Assembly: GCA_950022295.1 (NCBI GenBank)
Contig: OX465598.1
Span: 6,262,001 to 6,326,000, forward strand
Length of the DNA: 64,000 nt
Source of the DNA: Bromus sterilis
Taxonomy: Eukaryota > Streptophyta > Magnoliopsida > Poales > Poaceae
Reading direction: 5' to 3'
The notes beneath the pieces are model-generated. The model was not told the origin of the DNA. It did not search any database and saw only the letters and a list, made by a program, of their open reading frames with translations. How positions within the stretch are numbered: the first letter of the stretch is position 1; every line of letters starts with the position of its first letter. A program made the translations under genes and the position numbers. This document shows, one piece after another, positions 11,889 through 23,075 of the stretch.

Positions 11889-12060
11889 GAGGCACGCGTG
11901 CCTCCACGCGAAGCACGTTCGTGCATTTTTTTTATAGGCACGAAGTGTGCTTTTTGCGAAAGTAAATTCATGCCTCCCGTGGACGCACGATCATGCCCTT
12001 TTTTAAAGGCACGAGGAGTGCCTTTTTATGGAGGCACGTGGGTACCTCTTTTTACAGGCA
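11889..12060. repeat. Degenerate palindromic GGCACG/CGTGCC repeats
   Basis: The block contains the perfect 16-bp palindrome GAGGCACGCGTGCCTC (11889-11904) and several looser copies of a motif made of AGGCACG, a T run and GCGAAAG, spaced about 35-50 bp apart. It looks like a decayed tandem of short hairpins. No gene is seen. Confidence 0.5.
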
Positions 12061-13551
12061 CATGACATACTTTTTGCGAAAGTAGAGACTCTTCAAAATG
12101 CACGAACATCCCTCTTTTCTTAAAAAGATATTTGGAAAAAAAAATATTTTTTAAGTGTAAGAAAAAACAGTGCGAAAATCTAAAAAGCCGAAAACCCATT
12201 CTAAACACCGAAAATGGGTACACAAAAATAAAATAAAAAATCTGAGAGAATTTCTCAATGGTCACGGAGGGAGAGTTTCTCCACCTGACCACCTACATAT
12301 ATTACCCTTCAAATGTAGCATTTGTAGCTTCTTACATGAAATCATTTAGACGGGAGGTTAGAAAGATAAGCCAATATCTACATGAATTTCTCCGTGTGTT
12401 ACATTTTTTAACCCGTGGATCCAAAAAAATAAGTCATACACTAGATATTTTTATGGCGAGCCTAGGATTGAGTCTTTCATCGCGGAAGTGTGCGAGTTGC
12501 AACCCTCCCAAATCATCCAGAGAATAGCTAGCGCCATATTTGGCCAAATATCTTGAGGAAGCCCATCTGAAGTCTTGTTGGTATGGCATGGTTAATCTAG
12601 TCGTCGAGTCGATCGAGTTGGGAGTTGTAAGTTGTCTCGGTTTAGCTGAGTCCCGACGGAAGGATCTCGTCTTGTGTCGTTTCGTCGACACGGGGTAAGT
12701 CAAGCCCACTTTGCCAAGTGCAACATTCGGCAAAGCCTTTGCCGATAATATGGGTTGTCGCTGAGTATTTGTAATGCTCGGCATAGTAGTTAAGTGGGCC
12801 TTGATGCGTCACTGGCTTCCCTGCTCAACCTCACCAGCACTTCACTGTCTGCATTGCCGTCCTCTTGAATATTTTGAAGAGGCGCAATGCTAGGGTCTTC
12901 CACGATCGACTCTCGTACGATTTGTATGTCAATCTTACAATTTTAGGTGGAATGCTTCATCACATTGACGTGGAGCGTCGTTTATGGCTCTGTCTCTTGT
13001 TCTTCGTGATTTGCAGGTATATTGGCCAAAATGAAAATTTTAGGTGGGCATTTTGCGCCCCGGTAGTGATGCTTAGGGAAAGGGGAGAAAATTTCATTTT
13101 CCTCTCGCTGGCCTAAATGGCTCCCGATGTCCCTCTCTCGTTGGTGCCGGTGATCATCACACAGTAGTTAGCGTGTCTTGCATTCAAGACGTCGTTCTAG
13201 GATCATGGTAGTAAGGAAGCAGCAAGGCATGGCTATTCTTTACAAAAAAAAAATCAAACGTGTGCTTTTACGAAATCACCACCCAGCAACATAATGATCA
13301 TGGATGCATCACAAAATATGCAGCTTATGTTGCTCAATGTTCATATGGAACAATAGTTCAGGAAAAGAGGGCAAAGGTGAGCATTTCAAAACGATTTCAT
13401 ACCCACTGGAAGGCAACATCAAGCATGTATGCATTACACATGCAGCAAACTGTTGTTTCACGGCAAAGCCAATATCTCAAATATGCACTCAAGATCGGAT
13501 AATGCAATGCTCCGAGAGTTGATTGAGATGTCTGGCATAGATCTAAGATCA
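12061..13551. other. Intergenic sequence with no recognised gene
   Basis: This stretch runs up to the left edge of the CACTA element. I find no conserved domain or element terminus; open frames are short (under 120 codons) and overlap on both strands. The segment 12,980-13,130 is T- and A-rich. Confidence 0.5.
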
Positions 13552-13588
13552 ACACACTACGGGACGGCAGACGTACGCCGACGGCCGG

Positions 13589-16500
13589 TGTAACACCCTC
13601 AGATGCTTGTAACAGTAATCATCATCACTGTTGACTATCACTGTTTGTTAAGCACTGTTATCCCCTGTCCCTAATCAACTTTGCTTCTGCTCCATCCAAA
13701 CCATGCTGGTTGGTAATCAAAACACAAAGCCCAATGCATTTTGCTCATCAAGAAATCAAACCCTAGATGAAACAACCTCAAATGGAAAATAAAACAAAAG
13801 TGCTCAAATAAAGTTGTTCCAAAAATCATGGAACCATTTTTGTAAATTACCTAAAATCATTATAATCATGTTGGACCAACTTTGGTAATTTTTGGAGTTA
13901 TAGAAAATTGTAAACAATTCAAACAGTAGGTTAAAACCCCTACTTTGGGCATTTAATATTTAAAAGAAATACCTAATGAATTTATTTTGCTGCACAACTT
14001 TTTGTGGCACCTCAGTAATATATAAAACTAATTTACAAACACCAATTATATTTTTCAAAAATGCTAGGGTTAACAAGTCAATTACGGAAAAGAATTTAAA
14101 TAAACAGAAAACCAGAAAATGGGAAAAACACTTAAACCTCGCCTGGGGCGAGGCCCACCTCAGCCCAGCCCGCTTCCTTTGTCTTCTTCCTCCCTCACCT
14201 GCCCCAACTGCTCCCGTACGGCCGGCCGTCGTGGACGCGCCGCTGCCAGCCCGGCCCCGCCCTCCAACTGCTCCCAGCCGCCGCTGTCGCGATAAGGATG
14301 AAGCCCTCGACCTCCTGGACGCGCTCACCCTCTCCTTCCCCTCCTCCTCCTCTCGCCATCGCCAGGGAAAGGTCCGCCCGAGCTCGCCGTCGCCATGACC
14401 GCGCCCACTCGCAGCCGGCAAGCTCCCTAGCCCTCGAAGACGTGTCCACCGGGTGCGCCGTCGTCGATTACGTCGACTACTGCGACGAATTCAAGCCGGG
14501 AGCCTCCACCCCGAGCACACGGTCATCTCCCCCAACTCCGGTCGCCGCGGCATCGCGGAGGAAATCCGGCGCCACCACGACGTCCCCGAGCCCGCTGCCA
14601 ACTCCGACGCGTTCGTGGTGAGCACCCTCACCACCCCCAACCGCCCGATGAGTCCCGATAACGCCGTAGCCTTCTCTCCTAACTCGCTTGCTCCGGCCGC
14701 CGTGGCACGTCGTCGGAGTCGTCGTTTTGGTTCGTCCCAGTCCACGCCAAGTGCACCAGTAGGTCCCCCGTGTTGCGTATGCTCGATTTGGACCAGTAGC
14801 TAGCTCGAGTTCGACCCGTATATGCATTCGCCATTGGAGCCCGACGACCTTCGCCGCCATTGATGAAGATGCGCTCACCTCCGTGCGTCCCAGCTCGCGA
14901 GACCACTCCAAATCGACGCGGATTCGAGCTCTCCGTCGACTGCCACCAGCGGCGCCTCCAACGGCGCTCGGAATCGAGGGCTAGCTCGACCTCGCCGCCG
15001 GCGAGCCTCCGGTGAGGTTCCGGTGAGGCTGCCAGGTGGGACCCCGGTGTCAGCCAGTTGATTAGGGGTTAATCTCACCCCTAATAGTCACTGACATGTG
15101 GGTCCCATCCCACTTAAGCACCGGTTAAAAATAACAAAACTATTAGTAAGAGTTTAGGTCACTGACAGGTGGGTCCCCTCTAATTAATTAACTTAATGAT
15201 TTAGGTTAATCCAATTAATTAAAATTTAATCACTGACATGTGGGTCCAGAGGCAATTTCTGAATTTTATAAAATGTTTTATAAATAACAGAGGCTGACAT
15301 GCGGGTCCCACATGTCAGCACTGTTCTGGATAATGTTGTGGATAATGTTTTGGATAATGTTTAAATAAATAATAAAAGAAAATCCAGAAAATCATTTAAA
15401 ATGATTTAAAACTTTGAAATTCAATAACTTTTAAACCGTAACTCGGATTCAAAAACTTTATACATGAAAGTTGATCAAAAAAATACAATGAATACGAATA
15501 CGCTATCTGTATGTCTACCACACCCCTCTAACACTACGAACGTCGAACATTCCCCCTCCGGACCGCCTGTCCGATAAATTGTCCGGTACTGTTAGAGTGC
15601 CCGGATGAATTTATTCCGAACACGAAAGTTGTCCGGAATGGTTCAAATAGCACGGATACACCCCTCTTATGTTGTTCCGGTAACCACGACACCTCCGGCT
15701 TGATCCTTCCCCCTCCGGACACCCTGTCCGGTAATCACCCGGAGCCGGCAGTTCATCCTCAGATGAATTCCCGCTCCGAGCATATTGCATTACACTGCGA
15801 TAGAACCCCGTTTACATTTCATCTGTTATGTCTTGCATTTGTATTGCTATTATTGTTGTGTATTTATTGTTTTCTTCCCCCTTTAATCTCCGGTAGACCC
15901 CGCTACTGCCGTCGACTACACCGCTGCTGAGTACGACTACGTCGTCGACGACCCTACTACTACCGTCGAGCTTGCAGGCAAGCAGAGCCATTCTCTTCCC
16001 CAGATATCGCCTATCTTTCCGTACTATTCTTGCACTAGGCATTGTTACTGCTGCTGCTACGATTACAATCCTATTCAACTGCATAGCCTGATTTTTGTCG
16101 CCCCTTGATGTGCCTTCCTTTATCCGATGCTGCCTATTATTATTATTATGCATTATTCAGCAGTGGACCCTGCGCATTGTTAGCTAGGATTAGATAGAGG
16201 GCCGTGATCACTCAGGGAAGTGAACGCGGATATAAATATTATAACTGCACAGGTACGGTACAATGCAGACTCCGTCTAAGGCCCCTACCTGGGTTATGCC
16301 TAGTCACCTCAAGTGTGAGCTATCAAGGAGTAATCCTTGTACTCCACTCGAGGCTGACTTTGTCTTACTGCCATAGGGTACTGGAAACGGTTGTCCTTCA
16401 GGTAAGAAGTCGGGCGACCCAACGGTGCCTGCGAGAGGTATTGCGACGGGACGACAGGGAGGGCACGACCAGTGTACCGGTGTGCTTGGCCCCTGATCGT

Positions 16501-17931
16501 TGGCCGCGAGAGTTACCAACCCACGAAAGTCGAGCTCCTCCCGGAGCACACGCGAGACAAGGTAAGGAGACGGTTCACCTTGTTGGTAACCGCAGTGACT
16601 TGGTGGGACGACAGGGCAGGCACCGATGTACTGGTGGTCCTGGCTGCTGTCGTTGTCCGCGGGTCAGTTAAGTCGAGGCAACGATAACGGTTGTCACGCA
16701 GGTTAATTAAAATGCTAAATGGTTCAGTGAATGTCTTGAGTTGGCTATATGCCATGTACGCACTACCTACCCGTGGGATTATGAGTGTGGGCTCCTCCGC
16801 TTCTTAGTGTCGTCCGAAGACTCTTCAGACGTCAGCAGTACCGCGGGCTGATTGCCGGGAAGTGCGCTGTCTTCTTTGGCTCGAGCTGTGTTGTTTTTGT
16901 TACGGCTTCCCAGCCACCCACGCACCGTGCAGGAGTACGTCAGGGTTGGGGTCCAAGGCCCTGAGTACTTAGGATTTAGACCGGCGGATGGCCTCTCTGT
17001 TGAGTTTGAAAGATGGGCTATGAAGTGTCGGATAGCCTCGGTGGAGCGTTCCCTAACAAGGTTCCCGCCACCCTGGAGATCCGTGCGTGTAGCGTAACAC
17101 AAGTGCACCCCTGCAGGGAAGAATTGATCTATCGATAGCCGTGTCCACGGTAACAGGACACTTTATGCTGAAGCTGGATCTTACCACTAGAAACTATTAT
17201 TAAACTGTATGGTTCCGGGTTCCTTTCCTCGCGGGGATGTCGAGGAGGTGAACTCGGAGGCATTGTTAATTATTACAACTTATTATTATTCAATGTTGCA
17301 GCAACTTCTGCTTCATTGCTACCTTACTGTTTTATATAAACTGTTGGCTGATTCTTACCTCATGCTGCAAGACACCGTCGGAAGATGCTAGTCTTCGATA
17401 GGCCTAGCTTCTTACCCTTGCTCTGAATTTCTGTCTTCAGTCCACTATATACAGCCTCTTCATTCCGTTGATACAATGCATAATGCTTAGTAGCGGACGT
17501 AAGACTCGCGGGTATACTAGATACTCACCTGCTTTATTTCCTTTACTGTTTTGCCTGATCGGCCGCTGCAGCCGACGTTGGAGCCCAGGAGCAGGAGTAC
17601 CTCGGAGGCGCCTACTACGACGTCGAGTTCCCCCTTGACCAGGAGTAGTACTGTGGATTCCAGGCAGGAGGCCTCGCCTTTTCGTTCTGTATCTCTGATG
17701 TGATTTGTGCTAGCCTTCTTAAGGCAAAACTTGACTATCTATGTCTGTACTCAGATATTATGGCTTGTATAACTTATATGTTCGGGTCCGCGTGACCCCC
17801 TCTATTGTAATATATTTGTTTATCCTTTTGTGTTTAGTGTTGTGCTGTGATATTACCACCGTGGCACCCTAATCTCAGTCGTGTACCCTGTGTATGATTA
17901 CTGTACACGGTCTGATTTTGGGGGCGTCACA
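13589..17931 (+). repeat. 5' LTR (4343 bp)
   Basis: Bounded by TG and CA, it is almost identical to the 3' LTR. By eye I find eight substitutions (near 13729, 14236, 14685, 15013, 15477, 15489, 15490 and 15534) and one 2-bp length difference near the right end. It contains four direct copies and one inverted copy of a GACATGTGGGTCC-type motif at 15,090-15,330. The many 60-155 codon frames inside it occur identically in both LTRs and have no recognisable domain. Confidence 0.97.
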
Positions 17932-17934
17932 AGT

Positions 17935-17946
17935 TGGTATCAGAGC
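17935..17946 (+). other. Primer binding site, initiator methionine tRNA
   Basis: TGGTATCAGAGC begins three bases after the 5' LTR end. This is the standard plant LTR retrotransposon site complementary to the 3' end of the initiator tRNA-Met. Confidence 0.9.
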
Positions 17947-18587
17947 CGACTGCCTGTAGGAAGCCACCCCACCACTACCTGGTCGAAGTTGAGTCTAGAC
18001 TTTGGAAAAACTATTTTGCTAACTTAATATTTGGCTTACGGGCCCACATCGATGTCACTACGGTGGTATCTATGGTATTAGGATCCTTTTCCTCCTTACC
18101 TATGCTCTGGGAATCTACTCTCTTATCCTTGCTGGTAAGTTTTACAAAAGCTGACATTAGGATCACGTTCTCTTGATTCCACCCGGAGTTTTCTGGTGCA
18201 TCCCCCATTGATTGAGTCGTGTTGCAGGCGTCGTACGCCAGATCCCAGACCGCGGATCCCATTCTCATTCTGGGCAGGCCGCGCGTTCTCTGGCATCAAC
18301 TCCTGTGACCAACAGTTTTCTTGCGGCGTGATTGACATAGTGGAATCTATGTCGCGTCGTGTAATCCTTACCGCGGTCTGCGCGCCGCCTAGAGAGTCCT
18401 TTTTCCTTAATTTCTACGACGTTACGCTGCCCGATTTTCGATTGATTCGGTGTGCGCATGTGTAAGTCTTATATGACTACTCCTTTATATATCTGCGCCT
18501 CCTTTACGTTGTCGTTTTACTTCAGGCTTAATTCCGGTATCTCGTTAAATTTTCATCGCTGAAATACCCCTGTTAAATTCTAGCAGG
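17947..18587 (+). other. Untranslated leader of the LTR retrotransposon
   Basis: The 640 bp between the primer binding site and the gag-pol ATG hold no frame with recognisable content. The packaging signal is expected here from retroelement biology but cannot be identified by eye. Confidence 0.6.
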
Positions 18588-21500
18588 ATGGCTGGTCGTC
18601 GTGGTCGTGGTCGTGCTGCCAACGACCCACCTCCGCCGCCGGATTACATGGCCGCGATGATGCAGCAGTTCGAGATGAACCGTCAGTTCATGCAGAATAT
18701 CATGGCTCAGTTCCCCCAGCCGAATCAGAATGGGCACCACCATCAGCATGCCACCGTGACTCTGCATGACTTCACCCGCCTCAACCCCACCATGTTCCGC
18801 AACACTATTCAGCCGCTGGATGCTGATGACTGGCTGCGCGACATCACTCACGAGCTGGAGTCTGCTAATGTCGATCCAGCCGACTATGTGAACTTTGCGT
18901 CTTATCATCTGAAAGGCGCCGCTGCTCAGTGGTGGAGCACCCACAAGCGTTCCCTGCCATTCGAAGAAGTCATCACTTGGGATGAATTTCAGTCTGCTTT
19001 CCGCGCCCGCTACATTCCTCAGGGGATCATGGATCGCAAGGCGGAAGAATTCCGTAACCTCACTCAGGGCGATATGACTGTTGAAGCCTATCAACGCGAG
19101 TTCCTCAACCTCTCTCGCTATGCGGAGGGAGAGATCACCACTGATGCTCGCAGGCAGCAGAAGTTCCGTCGTGGCCTCAACCCAGAACTCAGGCTCGCTC
19201 TTGCCGTTCATGATTTCGCCAACTTCGCCACCATGGTGAACAAGGCTATCACCGTCGAGACTGCCCAGATGGAGCATAAGAACTCTCTGAAGCGCTACCG
19301 TGACGTTGGCTCATCTTCGGGCGCAACGCAGAAGCGTCGTATCTGGCTCCCTACCAGTGTGACTCATTCAGCTGTCCCTGCTCCAAGGCCGTCTTATGCA
19401 GCACCCCGTCTGCCTCCGCCACCGCAGATGCCAAGAGCTCTGCCTGCACCACCCAATGCTACACCCCTTCGTCCTCAGGATGGATTATGCTTCACGTGCC
19501 GCCAACCAGGGCATTTTTCTAGAGAGTGCCCCCAGAAACAGAAGCAACTGGTAGTTCACCCCGCTGGCCGTGGAAATGGCCGTGGCAACAACAGGACCCC
19601 CAACTATAATACTGGGTCTGCTGCTCATGCTCGCGGACATGCTTACAACATCAATGTTGAAGAAGCTCAGCAACAACCCGCTACCGTGATGGGTACCCTT
19701 CTCGTTAATTCCGCACCTGCTACTGTTTTATTTGATACAGGAGCATCGCATTCATTCATGTCGGAAGCATTTGCATTATCGCGTAACATTACGTTTGAGA
19801 AGATGAACCCACCGATGATGGTTCGCACCCCTGGAGGCCGTTGCCAAACCTCCATGATGGTACACGATGTCACCATTGACGTCGAAGGGATTATATTCCT
19901 TGTGTCCCCCATCATCCTAAAAACCTCCACCATAGACCTCATCCTGGGAATGGATTGGTTGAAAGTTCACGATGCCGCACTGTACTGTGGCACCAGCTCT
20001 GTCCGTCTTTTACACCCCTTCGGCGGGATTGTTAACCACACCACTCGAGTTTCCCGTGATGCCGAAACACATATATTTATGGTGAATGCTTTGAATGTCG
20101 CCCCCCTCGAAGGCATCGAGACCGTTCCAGTCGTTCGCGATTTTCCTGACGTCTTCCCAGAAGAACTGCCGGGAATACCCCCGATCAGAGAAGTTGAATT
20201 CGTCATCGACTTGAAGCCGGGCACTGTTCCTATTGCCAAGCGTCCTTACAAGATGCCGCCACATGAACTCCTTGAACTTAAGGAGGAAATCGACAAGGCA
20301 CTTCAGAAAGGATTCATTCGCCCCAGTTCCTCAGCTTGGGGAGCACCTTCGCTCTTTGTCAAGAAGAGCGATGGGACAAACCGACTGGTCCAAGATTATC
20401 GGCCCATTAACCAAGCCACCATCCAGAACAAATACCCACTTCCCCGGATCAATGATCTGTATGATCAACTTGCCGGATCTAAGGTGTTTTCTAAACTCGA
20501 CTTGAGGTTGGGTTATCACCAAATCCGGGTCCGTGATGAGGATATTCCGAAGACTGCCTTCATTACTCGCTATGGTTCATACGAGTACACCGTCATGTCC
20601 TTTGGCTTAACCAATGCTCCAGCCACCTTCTCCAGATTGATGAATTATATTTTCATGGAGTACCTCGACCAGTTCGTCGTGGTTTATCTGGATGATATAT
20701 TGATATATTCCAAGAATGAAGAAGAACATGCTGGACATCTTCGTCTTATACTGGAGAAGCTACGAGAACACAAACTCTACGCTAAGTTTTCTAAGTGTGA
20801 GTTCTGGCTTCCCGAAGTAACCTACCTTGGACATGTGATTTCCAAGGATGGCATTGCCGTCACCCCAGAACGTATCCAGGCTATTCTTGACTGGACTCCT
20901 CCCAAGACCGTCAAGCAAGTCCGCAGTTTCCTCGGGCTCGCTAGCTATTGCCGCCGTTTCGTCGAGAATTTCTCCAAGATTGCTAGGCCTCTAACTAATC
21001 TACTTCACAAAGGCGTCAAGTTTGAGTGGACAGATAAATGTCAAGAAAGTTTTCAAGCCCTCAAGGACAAGCTAACTTCTCCCCCGGTGCTTGCTCCCCC
21101 TGATACTCAGAAGGACTTCGTGATATATTGCGACGCGTCTCGTCAAGGATTAGGCTGTGTCCTATTGCAAGAACGCAAGGTGATTGCTTATGGCTCTCGT
21201 CAATTGCGTACTCACGAGGACAAATACCCAACACATGATCTCGAATTGGCAGCAGTAATTTATGCATTAAAGCTGTGGCGACATTACCTCGTTGGTAATC
21301 GTTGCGAGATCTACACCGACCACCAAAGCCTGAAGTACTTGTTTACTCAGCCAGACCTGAATCTTCGTCAACAACGATGGCTCGAGACAATAGCCGATTT
21401 TAACATGGATATTCATTACACCCCTGGCAAAGCTAATGTGATGGCTGATGCCCTGAGCCGTAAAGCTTACTGTAGTGAACTTGAGGTGCAGCTAGAACAA

Positions 21501-23039
21501 CCACCTCTGTATGAAGATTTTCAAAAGTTGAACCTCGAGATTGTTCCTCAAGGTTGTGCAAATAACCTGGTCATTGAACCGGATCTCGTCAAATCCGTCA
21601 AGTGTATACAGTTCTATGATGATTTCGTACACAAGATTAAGCGCGATATCGCCAATGGGAGACCCTCACCCTTCACCCTTGATAGCAATGGTGCGGCGTT
21701 CTACCAGAACCGTTTAGTGGTTACTCACAGCAAGGGCAGGCATGAGAACCTGGATATGACCCCGAAGGTCATGAAAGCGGCTCACGATACCCCGTTGTCC
21801 ATTCATCCTGGGAGCACCAAGATGTACCAAGACATTCGTCAGCAATTCTGGTGGCCTAACATGAAGCAAGACATTGCCCGATATGTTTCTGAATGTGACG
21901 TTTGTCGTCGCGTCAAGGGGGAACATCAAAAACCCTCTGGAAAACTACAACCACCTGAAATCCCTGTATGGAAGTGGGACAAAGTTCAGATGGACTTCGT
22001 CACCGGTTTTCCCCGATCACAGAAAGGTAATGATGCTATCTTTGTCGTCATCGACCGGTTCTCCAAAGTTGCTCACTTTATACCAGTCAAGGAGAAGATC
22101 ACGGCGGCTCAGTTAGCGGAATTGTATATCGCCCAAATCGTGTCGCTCCACGGTATTCCGTTGGAGATCAGTTCAGATCGTGGCAGCCTTTTCACCTCAA
22201 GATATTGGCGGAGTTTCCAAGAAGCTCTGGGGACTACTCTGCATCTCAGCACCGCTTATCACCCCCAGTCACAGGGCCAAGTCGAACGCGTCAATCAAAT
22301 ACTTGAAGATATGCTTCGAGCTTGTGTCATCTCCTTCGGCAAGAAATGGGAGGAATCTCTTCCATTTGCTGAATTCTCGTACAACAATAGCTATCACGCT
22401 AGTCTGAAGATGGCACCCTATGAAGTTCTCTATGGACGTAAGTGTCGGACCCCTCTGAGTTGGTCAGAAACTGGGGAACGTGCACTCATTGGCCCGGATA
22501 TTATTCAGCAGGCTGAAGACCAAGTTCACGTCATCCGTGAACCTTTGAAGGCCGCTCAGTCTCGCCAGAAGAGCAACTATGACCGCAAACACCGTGAAAT
22601 GGAGTATCAACCTGGTGAATACGCATACCTCCGCGTCACTCCCATGAGGGGCACTCATCGCTTCGGTATCAAGGGCAAGTTGGCTCCTCGCTACATTGGC
22701 CCGTTCCGTATCCTTTCCAGGAGTGGACCCGTGGCATACCGGTTGGAATTGCCGCCGAACCTCTCCCAGGTCCATGATGTCTTCCATGTGTCGCAACTCC
22801 GTCGCTGCTTCAAGGATCCTATCCGCGAAGTGCAGCATGATATGATCGAGCTGCAACAAGACTTGACTTATCGAGAACATCCGAGCCGCATTCTCGATCA
22901 GTCTGAGCGTCGAACCCGCAACAAGACCGTCAAGTTCCTCAAGGTTCAGTGGTCGAATCATTCTGAAGATGAAGCCACTTGGGAACGCGAAGATCGCCTT
23001 CGCGATGAATACCCCGATCTTTTCCTCGCTACCACTTAA
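18588..23039 (+). CDS. Gag-pol polyprotein of the gypsy chromovirus
   Basis: One uninterrupted frame of 1483 residues covers all domains. Gag core is about residues 60-230. A CCHC zinc knuckle (CFTCRQPGHFSREC) lies at 301-314. Aspartic protease DTGAS starts at 383. Reverse transcriptase YLDD is at 700-703. RNase H has its first acid in YCDAS at 849. Integrase follows with an HHCC zinc finger and a DDE core at D1136, D1197 and E1233, with the family's 35-residue D-to-E gap. A C-terminal chromodomain (KVQWSNHSEDEATWE) occupies the last 50 residues. All catalytic residues I can check are present, so the element may still be competent. Gag and pol are fused in one frame with no stop between them, as in many chromoviruses. 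The first ATG after the leader is the start. Confidence 0.97.
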   Translation: MAGRRGRGRAANDPPPPPDYMAAMMQQFEMNRQFMQNIMAQFPQPNQNGHHHQHATVTLHDFTRLNPTMFRNTIQPLDADDWLRDITHELESANVDPADYVNFASYHLKGAAAQWWSTHKRSLPFEEVITWDEFQSAFRARYIPQGIMDRKAEEFRNLTQGDMTVEAYQREFLNLSRYAEGEITTDARRQQKFRRGLNPELRLALAVHDFANFATMVNKAITVETAQMEHKNSLKRYRDVGSSSGATQKRRIWLPTSVTHSAVPAPRPSYAAPRLPPPPQMPRALPAPPNATPLRPQDGLCFTCRQPGHFSRECPQKQKQLVVHPAGRGNGRGNNRTPNYNTGSAAHARGHAYNINVEEAQQQPATVMGTLLVNSAPATVLFDTGASHSFMSEAFALSRNITFEKMNPPMMVRTPGGRCQTSMMVHDVTIDVEGIIFLVSPIILKTSTIDLILGMDWLKVHDAALYCGTSSVRLLHPFGGIVNHTTRVSRDAETHIFMVNALNVAPLEGIETVPVVRDFPDVFPEELPGIPPIREVEFVIDLKPGTVPIAKRPYKMPPHELLELKEEIDKALQKGFIRPSSSAWGAPSLFVKKSDGTNRLVQDYRPINQATIQNKYPLPRINDLYDQLAGSKVFSKLDLRLGYHQIRVRDEDIPKTAFITRYGSYEYTVMSFGLTNAPATFSRLMNYIFMEYLDQFVVVYLDDILIYSKNEEEHAGHLRLILEKLREHKLYAKFSKCEFWLPEVTYLGHVISKDGIAVTPERIQAILDWTPPKTVKQVRSFLGLASYCRRFVENFSKIARPLTNLLHKGVKFEWTDKCQESFQALKDKLTSPPVLAPPDTQKDFVIYCDASRQGLGCVLLQERKVIAYGSRQLRTHEDKYPTHDLELAAVIYALKLWRHYLVGNRCEIYTDHQSLKYLFTQPDLNLRQQRWLETIADFNMDIHYTPGKANVMADALSRKAYCSELEVQLEQPPLYEDFQKLNLEIVPQGCANNLVIEPDLVKSVKCIQFYDDFVHKIKRDIANGRPSPFTLDSNGAAFYQNRLVVTHSKGRHENLDMTPKVMKAAHDTPLSIHPGSTKMYQDIRQQFWWPNMKQDIARYVSECDVCRRVKGEHQKPSGKLQPPEIPVWKWDKVQMDFVTGFPRSQKGNDAIFVVIDRFSKVAHFIPVKEKITAAQLAELYIAQIVSLHGIPLEISSDRGSLFTSRYWRSFQEALGTTLHLSTAYHPQSQGQVERVNQILEDMLRACVISFGKKWEESLPFAEFSYNNSYHASLKMAPYEVLYGRKCRTPLSWSETGERALIGPDIIQQAEDQVHVIREPLKAAQSRQKSNYDRKHREMEYQPGEYAYLRVTPMRGTHRFGIKGKLAPRYIGPFRILSRSGPVAYRLELPPNLSQVHDVFHVSQLRRCFKDPIREVQHDMIELQQDLTYREHPSRILDQSERRTRNKTVKFLKVQWSNHSEDEATWEREDRLRDEYPDLFLATT

Positions 23040-23060
23040 ATTCTCGGGACGAGAATTCTT

Positions 23061-23074
23061 GTAGTGGGGGAGAT
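23061..23074 (+). other. Polypurine tract
   Basis: The purine-rich GTAGTGGGGGAGA ends two bases before the 3' LTR and would prime plus-strand DNA synthesis. Confidence 0.8.
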
Positions 23075-23075
23075 T

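Noticed and set aside
12865..13522. Short plus-strand frames before the CACTA element as small genes
   Set aside because: They are under 90 codons, overlap each other and have no recognisable motif or splice context.
13960..17391. Many frames in the 5' LTR, repeated in the 3' LTR (for example 16204-16671)
   Set aside because: They occur identically in both LTRs, overlap on both strands and show no known domain. LTRs are not expected to code.
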